Source of the DNA: Flammula alnicola
Taxonomy: Eukaryota; Basidiomycota; Agaricomycetes; Agaricales; Strophariaceae
Length of the DNA: 64,000 bases
Direction: 5' to 3'
Assembly (NCBI GenBank): GCA_015499995.1
Contig: JADNRV010000012.1
Coordinates: forward strand, 465,323 to 529,322
The position numbers were made by a program, and so were the translations under genes. The notes beneath the pieces were generated by a model. The model was not told the DNA's origin. It did not search any database and saw only the letters and a list, made by a program, of their open reading frames with translations. Position 1 is the first letter of the stretch, and each line of letters begins with the position of its first letter. Shown in pieces: positions 35,930 to 50,831 of the stretch.

Positions 35930-36339
35930 GATCACTTGGGCTATCAAGGATTTGCAGTGTGAAATTTGAAGCGTAGGGGAAGAGGGGAAATAGAAAGGGT
36001 GTAAGAAGCACACATGAGAGTCAGACGTCAGACTTTAAAAGGCTTCACCGCTGTCTCGGCCAAGTCGACGGATCGGAATCGAAAGGCTGTTATCTTTACA
36101 TAAGATGTAAGCCTCCCCTTCGGAGTTTCGTCAAGGTTTGATTTCAGTAACTATGGGCGGTGTCAGATGGTTTATGACAATTGAATACTATCCACAAGCT
36201 GAAACTTCGAAGATTTATGAATAAAAATGGACTACTTATGTACAAGAATAACAATACGAATACCTAACCCAGAAAGTGTCCAACTAAATTCCATTACAGA
36301 GACAATAGAGACTACGAGAGAATCACCTCGCACACTTCG
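35930..36339. other. Intergenic, nothing recognised
   Basis: Short spacer that contains the promoter of the 34440-35929 gene and the 3' flank of the next one. No feature seen. Confidence 0.5.
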
Positions 36340-38413
36340 TCAAACCTCTGGCTCATCCCCAAAAGGATCCCACACCTCGCCCTCCTTCAACACAGGCTTC
36401 GTCCACCCAACCGGCTCCACCTCCCCATCATCCGCAAGCTCATCCACCTCCACCACCGGCTCCTCAACAACCTCATCATACTTGCACAAAAACTCCGCCT
36501 TCTTGATCTTCTCCAGGCGCTTCTCCAAGCGCCTGATCCGTAGGCGATGTTTGCGCTTCTTCGGCGGCGCGGGCGTCTGGGAGTACTTCTTGTTGGGATA
36601 GTGCTCTGAGACGATGACACTGAGGTCGGCGGGGTCTGGGAGGGAGATGGAGGAGGAGTTGGCAAAGGAGAATTTGAGGGAGGGCGAGGAGAGATGGTTT
36701 CCTGGAGAGGATGGAGGGAGGGAAGAGGAGGACGAGTCGCAATGCGTGAGGCCTGGCGTTGAGCTGAGGTTGAGTCGCAGGGGGTTTGGCTCTTCTTCGT
36801 ATTCTTCGTATTCAGCTTCGTCCTCGTCCTCCTCTTCGTCGACGTCCAGATCTATTTCCTCGGCTTCGTCTTCTGAATATTCCTCCTCTTCTTGCTCGTT
36901 TATTTCTGCGTATTCCTCGGCCTCTACCTCCGAATCATCATTATCAAAAGGATCGTACGCCTTCACTTCCTCGAAAAACAACTCGTCGATATCGTCATAC
37001 GATAGCCCCAGCGGATCCATAAATTGCAGGAAGTACAAAGCGAACGCATGCGCAGGCTCGTTCCATTTTTTGGGGTCGATCTGCGCGTCGTGGTTTTCCC
37101 GAGTATCGTCCTCGTCTTCCTCTACGTCAGAGTCCTCCACAAGGACAATGGCCTCTTCATGGCGCACCTGTTTCCGAGGCGACGCCCGTTGTGACTGGAA
37201 GAATGGGTGATTAGAGTTAAACGACTGAAGGTCCTGATCGGTATCGCCGTCGGCGTCCGTGTCTTGATCCAGTTCTCCCAGCAGAGGTTGCCTAGATACC
37301 AATTTGTCCTTGCCTTGAGAGCGGCGAGGTGGTGAGGGGCTTTTTAACCGGGCGACACTCTTTCCTTTCCACCTGGAATCAACAGGCACAACAGGCGAAG
37401 AAGAAAGCGTATGTAAGATGGATGTAGAGAACATCGGTCGTGGGAGGGGTGGAGGAGATAAATGCACGCGTCCTCGTGCGCTAAAAACGGACGGCGTGTT
37501 CGAGATCCCTCTCTGGCGGGGTAGCATTGTCCTATTCACCGTTATATGAATCTGGGTGGTGGGAGAGTGATACTAAAAAAGTAAAGAAAACATGATGAGT
37601 GGTCTGCAAATCTTTGAGCACTGTAAAACTCACGTAGATAATCCCTGTCTGAGGGTCTAAACCGCGAGGCCATGCATGCGCGAGCGTATAGTCTTCTTCG
37701 TCGACCCATTTCCATTCATCCGATTCTTCCTCTATGCCGTCTTCCGTCCCTACTTGACTCTCTTTATCACCCATCTCTTCTTCCTCGTCTTCACTTAATT
37801 CGTCCTCCTCCACGCCAAATCTATACCCAGACCGCCACCGACCTGGATCGTGCACATTCGACAATTTGACCATCGTCGTCCCAGACTTGATCTGGCCAGG
37901 CTTATATAGCGGGCTGTACATCGCTGTCTTGGACTTGACCTCGAATAAATACTCTTCTTCGCCGGCTTTGCCGTTTGAGTACCGCGCAGGGGTGTTGAAG
38001 AGCCACGCAATGACGGATCGGAGATGCGTGAAAGTGTAGTTCATAGGCACACGCACAACGCGGTGCACGCCTCCTTGTCGCGGCGAGACGCCGCGCCGTA
38101 CGAATTGGAACCTTAGCGTGATATGTTTGCTGAACGAAGAGACTGGGGGCAGGGAATGGAAGAGCCTCTCCTGCCTTTTCCTTCCAAAGGGATTTGAAGG
38201 CGAGTCGGAGGCGTGAAGAGGGTAGGGCGTATATGGAGTCCGCGGTGTCGCCAGTGTTGCCCTCCAAGGGCTGCCAGACGATCCACAGCCCGCCGGTGTC
38301 TGCGGGAAAGACGCGCTGTCGCGTCTTGTGCGTTTTCGTGGAGAGCTTGAGTATTGCGATGACTCTCCTCTGTCTTCTTCTTCGATGCTGCGTTTTCGGC
38401 TCATGGTGGGCAT
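36340..38413 (-). CDS. Large acidic protein with an N-terminal pRiA4b ORF-3-like region
   Basis: The start is ATG 38411-38413 (MPTMSRKRS) or 38402-38404. The first exon (to about 37635) contains ITLRFQFVRRG, VVRVPMNYTFTHLRSVIAWL and YLFEVKSKTAMYSPLYKPGQ. This order resembles the plasmid pRiA4b ORF-3/IS1096-TnpR-like fold, a weak match made by eye. An intron at about 37565-37632 joins GLDPQTGIIY to YHSPTTQIHITVN in frame. The second exon is dominated by a Glu/Asp tract (about 36935-36795), a Ser-rich stretch and a basic helix (PPKKRKHRLRIRRLEKRLEK, about 36560-36500) that could act as a nuclear signal. The stop TGA is at 36340-36342. The two long frames could be mistaken for two genes. In-frame splicing makes one gene more likely. 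Confidence 0.72.
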
Positions 38414-39156
38414 TGGGCGAAGAAAGTGAGGAAGCGTTACTGTCGGTCGTTGTGGATTACCACCGATCCGGTTGCAATTTATGATACACAAACACGGTCA
38501 CGTGGGACGCGTTTTGATCTTGAAACTCGTGCGCCGTGGCAACTCCGACGACCCTCCCCGAGATTCTCTCTCTTGTTTCAGACATTTACCAACAACGAGC
38601 GCTCGAGTTGTCCAAGGCTTTCATGGCCCTACGCAGGTGAGGCATCACCACATACCTATGTAAGAAACTGAGTTTAATACTGAGGCCTGAGGCTGTAAAA
38701 TACAAGCAGAACATTTGACTCGGAAATCTTGCAGTGACTCACAACTTACAAGTCTTCGAGCTCAAAGAGCAAGAACAGTACGGCCAACATAACCAATTCA
38801 AAGTTCGCTTGGGCGCACCAGTTTCCGATACGCTTCCATTTCCACTGTTGGAACCTTCTCATGCCAAATTCCTTCGTCATTCATGCTCAACAATAAGTTG
38901 CAGCAACCTTTGGCGGCCAAAAAAAAATCATCGAGGCATTTCGTATATTGCTTTCTACCCAGGCTTCAGGAAGAATATTTGAGGCTCGACCGGTGACTAG
39001 AGCTCCGAGGCTTGAATGATTCTCAAGCTTTCTCAAGTGACGACATACCGGAGAAAATTCGGGGTAAGTTATCCTTTGACTCGGACGCAGACCCCAGACA
39101 ATAGAACATATATAAGCGATCCTACTGGGGCTCAAATGTCTGGACGACTTGAAGAT
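38414..39156. promoter_or_regulatory. Divergent promoter region between the acidic-protein gene and the GH1 gene
   Basis: About 740 bp between two outward-reading genes. On the plus strand TATATAAG at 39109-39116 precedes the beta-glucosidase. Its spacing favours the ATG at 39157 over the one at 39136. No TATA box is obvious for the minus-strand gene. Confidence 0.5.
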
Positions 39157-41505
<2,349 letters not shown>

Positions 41506-42819
41506 GGAACATGTTCAGCCAAGATAAACGAAAAACCAGGCACATATCACCAATGACCGGTGACCTACTTAAATAGGCAGGATTTTGTACCGATATGGGA
41601 TAGTCAGAGAACGTGCCTGCAAACGTTCAAGGGTCTGTGATATCATATCTTTTATCTCTTGTCTTGGCCGAGGTCCCAAGACCCAGACGGCCTATCGTCA
41701 ATGTTTTTTTAAGCCGGGCGGCGCGCTCTGCGGTTTGCATATATAGTCAAACGACAGGAACGATGATGCCAACCAACTTCCTGTTGCCTGTGCTACTTTG
41801 CGCCACTTGTTTATCAGATGCACTGAAGCAAGCCGACCAACGGGGTATGATCCGCCTGTTCTAGCCTTGTAGAGATACTTCATGCTGCCACATACTCGTA
41901 CTGTCTAAGGAAGTTGTCTACATCCTAGGCGACTCGAACGCGCCCGGCGCTAATTCTATTATGGTTTGCAGTTGAAGTCGATTTACAGCTCAAAAGATTT
42001 ATCGCTCAAACTCTCCCATCCAGAATTCCAGAAAGATGGCGATTTGGTGGGATTTCTCTCATGCTTGACTTACATAGTTCGGTCCCGGACAAGTCTTGTG
42101 CGCCTGGACTGGGAGGATACAGACTGATACAGGCAGATGTGTTTTTAGCCGCCGTGAAACCCAGGCATCACTAATTAAAAGGCTCAACGATCTACCCAAG
42201 TCTCAGAATTGTCTTAGAGGACAGCATCGAACTGTCAAAGAGCCTGTGTGAGATGAGGCAAATACAGAGTATTAGACGCACGTTTGCAGCACGATCGCTT
42301 GTGATTGGGTGACGTCGGCGTGAGTACTATTTTTAGTTCACGTGTAGTATCTGTCCTCTAAACTTGGAACAAGACATTTTATAAGTAGACCTCCGTATTA
42401 TTATCTAAATGAATTGTCGGTGAACGGAAGGGAAATAAACCACTACTTCTGCTGCAATTATCGCGGTCTTGAGGTTCATCTCGCAATTGTCTCGCGGATA
42501 TTAAAGCAATGGACTGGAAGACTGGAAGTACGTTGAACCCGAAATGCAAAAAAAAAATTGAGTCCGAATACGCACGTTGCAGTATCGAAACCTTACGCAC
42601 ACATAACGACGCATACCCTAATAGCGCCAGATTGGCCTCCCTTTCTCCCCATGCCGTATTCATGGCCAGGGGCAGATGCATCTCCGTATGTTGGGAACTA
42701 GAACCATTTGGAACCGCCGCCGATGGCACGCTTTTGCTGCTGTGATTATCCATCCGCCCGAGTCAGGCTAGTACTTAAGCTCCCGTCCTTGTGGGCGTTT
42801 GCTTTCAAGACTTTCAGAT
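41506..42819. other. Intergenic, nothing recognised
   Basis: About 1.3 kb between the beta-glucosidase and DUF6534 gene 2. Minus-strand ORF 42379-42753 shows no family features. No RNA gene or repeat was noticed. Confidence 0.45.
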
Positions 42820-44528
42820 ATGCCCGCCGACGAGGGGTTCATACAAAGCCTGTAAGCCCTCCGTCTCGTTTCGTTGTCGAGGAGGTTCGATACTGATGAT
42901 ATCTCCATCTTGCTACTAGGGCTGGCTGCCTGGTGCGTTGTTAACCGAGCCAATTTTCATCACCCACGTTCTAACGTTCCTCTAGGCTATCGCCGTATAC
43001 CTGAACTGGGGGTTCATGGGCATACTTTGCGTCCAAACATGTCAGTGGTCGCGCGCTTTCGTGCGGCGTTGGCTCAACTGACGAGTTATCTACGGAAGAC
43101 ACTTACTATATAGCATTCCCAAACGATCGACCACTAGCAAAACTAATCGTATATTTTGTGTTTGCGCTGGAGGTAGCGCAAACGGTGCTGGTCTCGCGCG
43201 ATGTTTTTGCGGCGCTCGCAGCTTCAGTGGGATCCGCCGACCCTGGAAGCATGATAGACCCCATCTACAATCACTGGTTCAGTGTCCCTGTTGCCGGAGG
43301 AATCTGTATGTATTTCACCTTTGCGTCCGGGATATGAATGCAGCAAACTGACGCGCAGTAATAATTCAGCCGGTGGAGTTGGACAACTCTTCTTTGCCTA
43401 TCGTATCTGGCTCATGGCGACAAATGGTGCTAGTGGTAGTCAGATCATAACAACCTCCAATCTCGTGGTGCGCCTATCATCATAACAGTTGTGAGTCACT
43501 TTTCTAGCATCCGGATATTTTTTCGTGAAAAATATCTAAATACTCGTTCTCCGCGATTAAGTTGGCCTCAGCCTCGGTGGTGTCTGCCTTGGTTTCCGCA
43601 GGAGCATTCTTTCACGCGCGGACATTCTCGGGGTTGCTGGACAATAGCTCTTCTGGCTCTATGGCGGCTATCGGCGTGAGTCCTCCCTGAGACATCTTCC
43701 GTCATCGATGCATGCCTAACGTTGTCGTCATATTTCTGCAGGTGTGGAACGGGGTCGGGGCGGTCTGCGATATCACAATATCGCTGTCCATGCCGTACTA
43801 TGTGCGTTCCGCCGTTCACTAACGGGGGTTTACCTCAGCTTCATCTGAGCGTACACGTACTGAGCCTTACCCCATTCCAGCTTATGCGTCATGGGACCGG
43901 TCTTCCACAGACTCATATAATGGTCGTTAAACTCGTCCGTCTGATCATCGAGACGGGAACGTTCACCGGTACGTCAACTCCTCCGCTCTGCATCTTAATG
44001 TAGCCTCCACTCACTTCATTTCATGCTTCGCTGCGTAATAGCCATTGTCGCCATCTTACACCTGTGTCTGTATTTCGGGAACAACCAGGCGTTCATTGTG
44101 CCAGGCCTCACCGTGTCGAAGATCTATGCCAACACGATGCTGGTCATCCTCAACAACCGGATGGAGGTCGTCGGCGGGCGTACGCGTCGAGCGCTAGATG
44201 AAAGCAACCCGGATTCTCCTGGGGGTCGTATGGCGTTCAGGAGTCCTGCCAATAACAGTCGCACGGGGAGGTCGACTATCATTGTCTCCAATGACCGTTT
44301 GATTTTCCGACTGGACGATATTCCACCCATGCCGAAGGCGAATTCCCCCAAAAAGAGTGCGGAGGTTGACAGCTCAGACTCGACAAGTAACCGAAGTGCA
44401 ATGGTATGTGCTGAAGTCTTGATTGTGCGACCGTGAAAGACTAATCGTGTTTTCTGAAGAACCTATCTGAGCTGCATCATAGCAGGCCGTTCGTCGATTC
44501 TTTCCAGCCGGAGAAGCTGGAGGTATAA
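42820..44528 (+). CDS. DUF6534 multi-pass membrane protein, copy 2
   Basis: Start ATG 42820 (MPADEGFIQSL). After short exons come the family segments YLNWGFMGILCVQT (about 42995-43040) and YYIAFPNDRPLAKLIVYFVF (about 43096-43155) with LEVAQTVLVSRDVFAAL. Next are GQLFFAYRIWLMA (about 43383-43420), VWNGVGAVCDITISLSMPYY (about 43741-43800), and the conserved last-helix region LVRLIIETGTFT followed by AVIAIVAILHLCLYFGNNQA and ANTMLVILNNRMEVVGG (about 44131-44180). A hydrophilic C-terminal tail of about 110 residues ends PEKLEV at the TAA 44526-44528. Function unknown; the family is expanded in mushrooms. Confidence 0.87.
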
Positions 44529-44878
44529 CAACATTCCTTTGTATCATTATGGTTGTGTCGATTGCCAGACACGGACATCAGATTGTATCCTTCTTTTGGT
44601 TTTGGGCAGAGTTCAGATCTGTAGAAGTATTTAAAAAAACAATAGGATACCCTGTAACATTAGATAATGTATGCAATGGCCATATTAGTTTTCACATTTA
44701 GCTGGATGATTTGGCGCATGATAGAATGAGTGTTATATTAATCGTCGATAAAGAGGACGTGCCGCAGATACAGCGTGAAGACAGCGAGGATGGGGTGAAT
44801 AGGCTGGTAACGCGTTTGTCGGGGCAACGTCTGGGATTACAAGCGTTACTGCTGCCTTCGTCGCAGCCCTTGCAGCCC

Positions 44879-45672
44879 TCATCGACGCTTGGGCTTGGGC
44901 TTGCGGTTTCCAGAAGTCGGTTTCCGATGTGTGGGATGCAGTGAAAGCCCCCCAAAGACTTCCGGTCCTTTGCTCTTTCCTCGAGGCGGTGTTGATAGTC
45001 CTTCATTTGGAACACAGATTGCCCGATTTTTGCCACGCGCGCCCGTTGTCTCCGCTTGTTCAGATGCGAAGCGTCGACTCCAACGCCCACCTCCGTTCCA
45101 ACAATGACCTTCTCCGGCTTTGGGCGAGGGGGGTTGGGCAGGTCGCCTGGGCCGAGGACCTTCCAGACAAACTCTGCTTGTGAGCTTGCGAGCTGTTTCC
45201 TCTCCCTCTTCGTTGTTGGACTTCAACCTCCTCTGCTGGCTTCGCGGTGGATTTGGGCTGTCGAATCATTTTTATTTCAAGATTGCCCTCCAAGTTGGGC
45301 AGGATATGTGCTTTCAAGAACCTGTCTTCTGTGAGTTGGAACCTGAATCTTGAGCAAAGTCACATACTTGACGGATCGGATAGGATGGTCTGGATGTGGA
45401 GGGTAGACGTCCGAAACTCCTCCTACCACTGGTTTACGAGTGTTTTTGCCTTTGCTGGACCTTTTCGGTTGTGCTGGCTGCGTTGGCGGAGCAAGTGGGT
45501 AGGGCTCAAAGCCTTGAGGAGCTGGCTCTTTGACTGCGAGCCTGTAGAGTTGCTTAGTTGTGAATCCATTAGGGAATTCCTCGCGCTTGAGGATATTGCG
45601 GACAATGGAGATTCCCGCCGCCTGGGCTGTGACGCGTTGGCGGAGGAAAGGGGTGAGGAAAGAGGTCGCCAT
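44879..45672 (-). CDS. Unrecognised conserved-looking protein, possibly mitochondrial, with two single-base frame breaks
   Basis: ATG 45670-45672 starts MATSFLTPFLRQRVTAQAAG, a basic, Ser/Thr-containing N-terminus that could be a mitochondrial presequence. One intron (about 45380-45328) joins PIRSVK to FLKAHILPNLEGNLEIKMI. A following segment EFVWKVLGPGDLPNPPRPKP (about 45165-45105), then ASHLNKRRQRARVAKIGQSV and YQHRLEERAKDRKSLGG are clearly coding but lie in a different frame from the preceding exon. One added base at about 45195-45199 (GGAAACAG) reconnects them. A run of six C on the plus strand (44948-44953) would need a seventh to reach the basic tail HRKPTSGNRKPKPKRR and stop TGA 44879-44881. 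Size and basic tail would suit a mitochondrial ribosomal protein, but I do not recognise one. Confidence 0.6.
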
Positions 45673-45848
45673 AACGTGGTCACTGTGGCGAACGACGAGG
45701 AGAACCGAAATTTCCTGATGTATTACGTAATAATGTTGCGCATATTTGGCTGTAGGTCCAGATGCGCAAATAGACGCAATCGGTGTTTATCCGCTCCATT
45801 GTGACCTCGCTCGTCCGCCATCGTTGCAAACGACGTATAACCTCCCCA
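45673..45848. promoter_or_regulatory. Short bidirectional promoter region
   Basis: Only 176 bp separate the starts of the minus-strand gene (45672) and DCP1 (45849), so both must be driven from this interval or from overlapping leaders. No TATA box is evident. Confidence 0.5.
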
Positions 45849-48476
45849 ATGGGTCCTCCCCACAGAAATCTACCACAAACGACTCTAGCACCTCCAATGA
45901 CCCCACAACGACCCCAACAACAGCAGCAACAACCCCTGGAAGATCCTCCGCCAATAGGTGCCCAGCCGCCACCCGAAAACCTGGGCATGTCACCTGCATC
46001 GAGATACCAACACAATCTCAAAGTTATACGAAGGCGGGATCCCTCTATTGTCTCTATATTTGACCAGTTTGGCTACGTATGCGTTTATCACCACGATGGT
46101 GCAAAGTGGTTGAAACACGGCTATGAAGGAAGCATGTTCTTATTTGAAAGGTGAGCCACTGTTCAACTCAATCCAAAAGAAATTACATCCAAACCATTCG
46201 TCCATAGGAGCACATACCCACCGTATGGGCTGTACATCCTCAACCGTCACGGTAGTGATGACTACATTCAAGCAATTTACCCAGAAGACGACGTTATCGA
46301 CGGTGGCAAAATTCTAATCATTAAATCTTATCCCGACTATATTCAGCGTAGAATGGCCACTATACCACCTACAGAGACCGGACATATCCCGGACAAGTTT
46401 TCCGACGTCTTTGCTATCCCTAATGTCGATAAAATTGAAAGGAAGCAGAAGGGCCGATTCGTCACTGTCGGTTTGTGGATGCTCGAGACCAACTTGCGCG
46501 ATTCCGATGCCATGCGCGATTCCATGATCGAAGTCATGCTAAGGTCTGCAAACCCCGCGCTCTATCTTATCTCTATTGATATTTTTTCAGGTTGCACTCG
46601 TACGTCAAACGAAACCTTCCTTATCCCGAAGAGTTCCGCTATGGCCCTGGAAGACCGCCTCCGCCCCATAGATTGCGTGCACCGAGGAAACGAGGTGTGA
46701 TCTCATCGTGCCACTTATTTTTGCTTCTAGCTGATTGTCTTTATGATAGCGGTCGGTTCCAACGACAACTCCGAAATGTCCGATTCACAGCTACCCGCTC
46801 CGTCAGACAGCGAAAACGACCATTCTGACGCATTATCTGCGTCGAGAGGAGAACTTTCGGACGTAGATAAACTATTCGCGAGGCTTCAACCGGCTACTTC
46901 TGCTCCTGCGCCTTTGCCTGTTGCCTCGTCTTCTACGGTTCAACGACTTCCACAGTATACGCCTGTGACGCTAGATACTCTATTCGCATCGGCCCGGAAC
47001 CAGGCCGGCCCAACCATACCAGAGCCTCCTGCGCCCGTCTCACCATCAACAACTCCCAATACCGGTATTCCATTGCTAAACAGCATTTTTGCCTCTGCTG
47101 CATCGCCAGCACCGCAACGACCTACATCAACGTCGATATATTCTCCACAGCCATCGACCTCTGCCGCTCCTCCTCCTCAAGTACTCACCCTGGACGTTGT
47201 ATCCAACCTTCTGGGTCTACCACCTACTCGTACCGCATCTGCCGCCTCAAATTACAGCGCATCTGCCGTATCCCATCCAAGTTCTCGCGAAGGCGACAAT
47301 GAAGACGACGGCGAAAGCGATTCTCCAAGCACAATGTTCCATGAGGAAGAAAACGAGACGGATCTTCGAACTGGGCACAATGCAGCAAGAACGGCTGGAA
47401 CCGAGCTCTTGAGCACACTTGGACTTGGTGTCCCGCGACATGGTCTTCAAGGCAGGATTAATGGCGATGTCACACCTCGCGGTCCTCTGAACGGCCTTTT
47501 ACGCGGCCCATTCCCACCGGCCATCGAAACGACGTCATCGACAGCCACCGTTCGTGATAATGTGCCTGCGTCTAACGCCCAGCAGCCTGCGGCTCTTGAA
47601 GTCAATGGCAAGCCGAGGGCGAACAGAGCACTGGTGCCATTTGAGTCGGACTCTGAGCTCTGGCCTTACACACGAGGACCCGTCGACGAAGCCTCTCCCA
47701 CGGATGGAAACGAGGACGGAGAGATCGTTGAGCTCAGCTTTGAGGAGACGAGTGTGTTGAGCGACCCGGATGCCTTCGATAAGGTTCTAAAGAACAGAAG
47801 GAGTGCGGTCAACTTGAGTGGAAACGGGAATGGGAATGGGATGTACACAAATGGCAGCTCAAGTAGACCGGAGGAGAGGAGCAAGGACAAGGGGAAGAAG
47901 GGAAAGAGAGGCAGGAAGGAGAGGGATGCGAGGGCGAGAGAGGAGATTGAGAGGAGCTGGGATCTTCCGCCTCCATCGCCTGCCACCAACAGGGCGCCGC
48001 ATACCGATATGCTGTTCGGACCCCCTGCGTCGCCTTCGCCATGCCCATCTCCGGAACTGCTCCCAGAGATACCACCGGTGCCAGAGATGAAGACACCTAC
48101 TATGACCGCCAGGGCGACTCTCGCGTATGTCAATGGCAACGGCAATGGTGTTTTGTCGCCTAACAAGGGAAAAGGAAAGGCTGTAAATGGAAGGACGAAG
48201 ATGAACGGACACGTCAATGGGGTAGATGCGGAGACCGTGGGCGAGAGTGTAATAGCTGCACTGGAGGTGCAGCCATATCCTGTTGGGAAGATGGAGAGGA
48301 TGGAATTTGTGAAAGAGGTGTTGACACTCATTCATGTGCGTGCTTCTGTTTCTTTTTGTTTTCTTGTTTGGTTCGGTTCTTTGATTTTGTGCTAACCTTC
48401 TCCGCTATTCCTCATACAGACTGACAAGGTGTTCGTTGACACGCTTTGGCACGAGTATATGGCACGTCTTGACTAA
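45849..48476 (+). CDS. DCP1: mRNA-decapping enzyme subunit 1 (Dcp1)
   Basis: The activator subunit of the Dcp1-Dcp2 decapping complex in cytoplasmic P-bodies. Start ATG 45849 (MGPPHRNLPQ). A Gln/Pro-rich leader precedes the EVH1-like domain: RYQHNLKVIRRRDPSIVSIF (about 46002-46061), YVCVYHHDGAKWLKHGYEGS, then after an intron PPYGLYILNRHGSDDYIQ (about 46220-46273). The segment LPYPEEFRYGPGRPPPPHR (about 46615-46672) is the typical end of the Dcp1 domain. A long Ser/Pro-rich, probably disordered region (about 46760-48230) follows, with an FxxLxP-like patch DVDKLFARLQPATS near its start. The last exon joins EFVKEVLTLIH to TDKVFVDTLWHEYMARLD, which matches the C-terminal trimerisation domain of metazoan and some fungal Dcp1. 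The stop TAA is at 48474-48476. Confidence 0.93.
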
Positions 48477-49739
48477 CACCTCCGAGAACTTCGCAAGTTC
48501 TGGGGGTCGTTTCTCAACGGCTCGCTTGGTCTAATTTAAAATTTCACTTGTTTATTATCGACACTTGCCCTTGCCATCACCAATCACCACTCCTCATCGC
48601 AAGTCTTGTATTTTCACACTATCTCGGGCATTTCCATCTGCTCCTGGCTATCATCCACCACGACTATGTCAGGAACACGACCACGACCACCGTATCATAT
48701 ATCTCCTGTTGGGATTCCCAACCTATCAGCAAACCGGGCAGACAGTTCATCCTGCTGCCTTTCTATCAGACTTCACGGACCGCAAAATCATGACCTTTTT
48801 ATTCGAGACCGTCATCCATCCATACGTGCCCTCGACCAATCGCATTATCTTTCCATCCAATTTAGTTAGCAAGTTATTGTTAGTCGCACCAACTCGTTCA
48901 GTTACCTCAGTACCATAAACGCATGCAGTGTATTCCTAGCCATCTCTACGTGTCCCCTCTCTTCTTTTCCGATGCCTATTTTGTTTCCCTTTCTGTTGCA
49001 ACCATTACTCTTTCTTTTCACTTTCTACTCGTTTCTATTTTCTGGTTTATGTAACTGTACTTCTCTTCCACAATTGTGGACGTTCAGGCCTCAGGTTTCC
49101 ATTGTTCTATTTTTTTCCCTCCCTCTTCTCCTTTAATGCCTCGATTTGTACTTTACGACATTTCTTGTTACCCATACGGATTCAGAGCCTCCTCTCGTCT
49201 TGTTGTCGTGATGTTTTCTGTAGCTCCCATTGCCACTACGCTACTACTACCCACCTACTAGCTACCTACCACAGTCTTTACATGCCACCGTATCGTATAA
49301 CACTCCCATTGATCATGAGTGGTATACAGCAAATACCATGCATCATGAACAACCCAAATTGATATGAAAGTACTTGCGAACATCTCGCACCGAAATCATC
49401 TGACTATACCTTACCTACATGTATTGACGCAATCAGACACTTTCCTCCAGTTTTACACATTTTATCATATAGCGCGATGACCTATTTACGGGCGCTTGCT
49501 GAATTTGCTCACGGCCCGAGCTCACGGCCCTTAGCGTCGACTCCGTACGTCTGACCTTAACCGGTCACTCAAGCAACTCTCGGATTGGCACTGGCTGGGT
49601 TGCCAGACCCCACTTAGGCGAATCAGTCACTCTCCTCGCTCGTATCTTACAAGGCTTAGTCTGACTGATTGACATCCTGATTCCTGACAGGTGTGTTGGC
49701 TAGTCAGCTGGTACGGAAATTAAAGACACCGGATTCAAG
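48477..49739. other. Pyrimidine-rich 3' flank of DCP1, no gene recognised
   Basis: Strongly T/C-rich on the plus strand (about 48550-49270), as expected of a long 3' untranslated or intergenic region. ORFs here are low-complexity and have no family features. Confidence 0.45.
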
Positions 49740-49930
49740 CTAGCCTTTCACTGCCAGCATCATCGAAGCAGCGGGGCCCTCGAGCTTGATCCGTCCACCA
49801 TGGAGAATGTTCGTGCCAACAGCCATCTCAATGTTCTGGTTCAATCAACAATTCCACACTAGCTTGCAATTATCGCCTTTCCCGACCTTTGTCACGGCAA
49901 GTATCGGAGGAATTCCAGCCTTCTTTGATT
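49740..49930 (-). other. Possible 3' exons of an unrecognised gene
   Basis: On the minus strand AGIPPILAVTKVGKGDNC (about 49920-49866) can be spliced by a short intron to NIEMAVGTNILHGGRIKLEG (about 49838-49779), which ends AASMMLAVKG and a TAG at 49740-49742. The composition is protein-like, but upstream exons could not be followed and I do not know the family. It may be a gene remnant. Confidence 0.28.
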
Positions 49931-50831
49931 CTGGCGGCTGGCCTTCGCAGACATGGTACTACTTCCGGCAATTGCTGAGAGAGAGACAATTTTCTCTTCT
50001 TCCTAAGCCAGCTAACGTCTTTGACGGGTCGCCCAGGAGCCATGAAGGAGCGACTTGATGGTGGCTTTCCACGGCGAACGAACCCAGCGGCATCTCCTCT
50101 TATTCCTTCAATGGTCGACCGATACAAACACTGTCACTTGTTTGTGAGAGCGAAATCCTAAGAGAAAATAACACCATGTACGGACGCTACCTCCATGTCA
50201 ACAGGCTTCGTGCGGCGGGTGCAGTGAGTCGTTGTCCTTCTGGATTCCTATTATTGCAGTCTGAATTGAGGGCCGTCATTTTAACTTAGAGACATCTATA
50301 CACATTCCAATTGCGAACTCTATAGTATCCTCCGACTCCAAAGGGTTAACTCTTCGAATGAATGATTGTACAAAAACTAGTGTTTAGGCATCTACGACAG
50401 CCGTTTCCTTTTATTCACATGGCTAACTTTGGGAATCCAACGGAGAAATACCCAATCCACTTTTCGATCCCAGTTTGTCCCTTCGCAAGTCATTAACGCA
50501 TACTTCTGCGCCTCGCAAGGAATAGGTCAGCTTCCTCTTCCAACTTTAGAGTCCGAGAACATCTTATTCTTATACAGAAAGACTCAAGGAATATCAACAG
50601 AAGTATCAGCAAGCAGTCAAGATATCTCCCGAATCCCGATGACATATCCGTTGACGTACTAAAATAGCATGCTCGTCCGAACCATCCGGTTTCATTTCCT
50701 AGAATGTCCTAAGTACTAAGCGCTAATAGGGCTTCTGGTTGTGCCGTGACCTCCATCCGAGTCCTTGATTTCGCTATAATAATGCTCGACGTCCTCTCTG
50801 GCATAGCAATTTCCTAGGTTACCTCTCTACA
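49931..50831. other. Intergenic, nothing recognised
   Basis: Upstream of DUF6534 gene 3. No convincing exon, RNA gene or repeat was seen. Confidence 0.45.

Noticed and set aside
36614..37210. 198-codon plus-strand Ser-rich ORF
   Set aside because: The Ser runs are the complement of GAA/GAG/GAC codons in the acidic tract of the minus-strand gene.
47666..48331. 221-codon minus-strand ORF with hydrophobic runs
   Set aside because: Antisense to the DCP1 disordered region and its C-terminal start, both of which are well supported.
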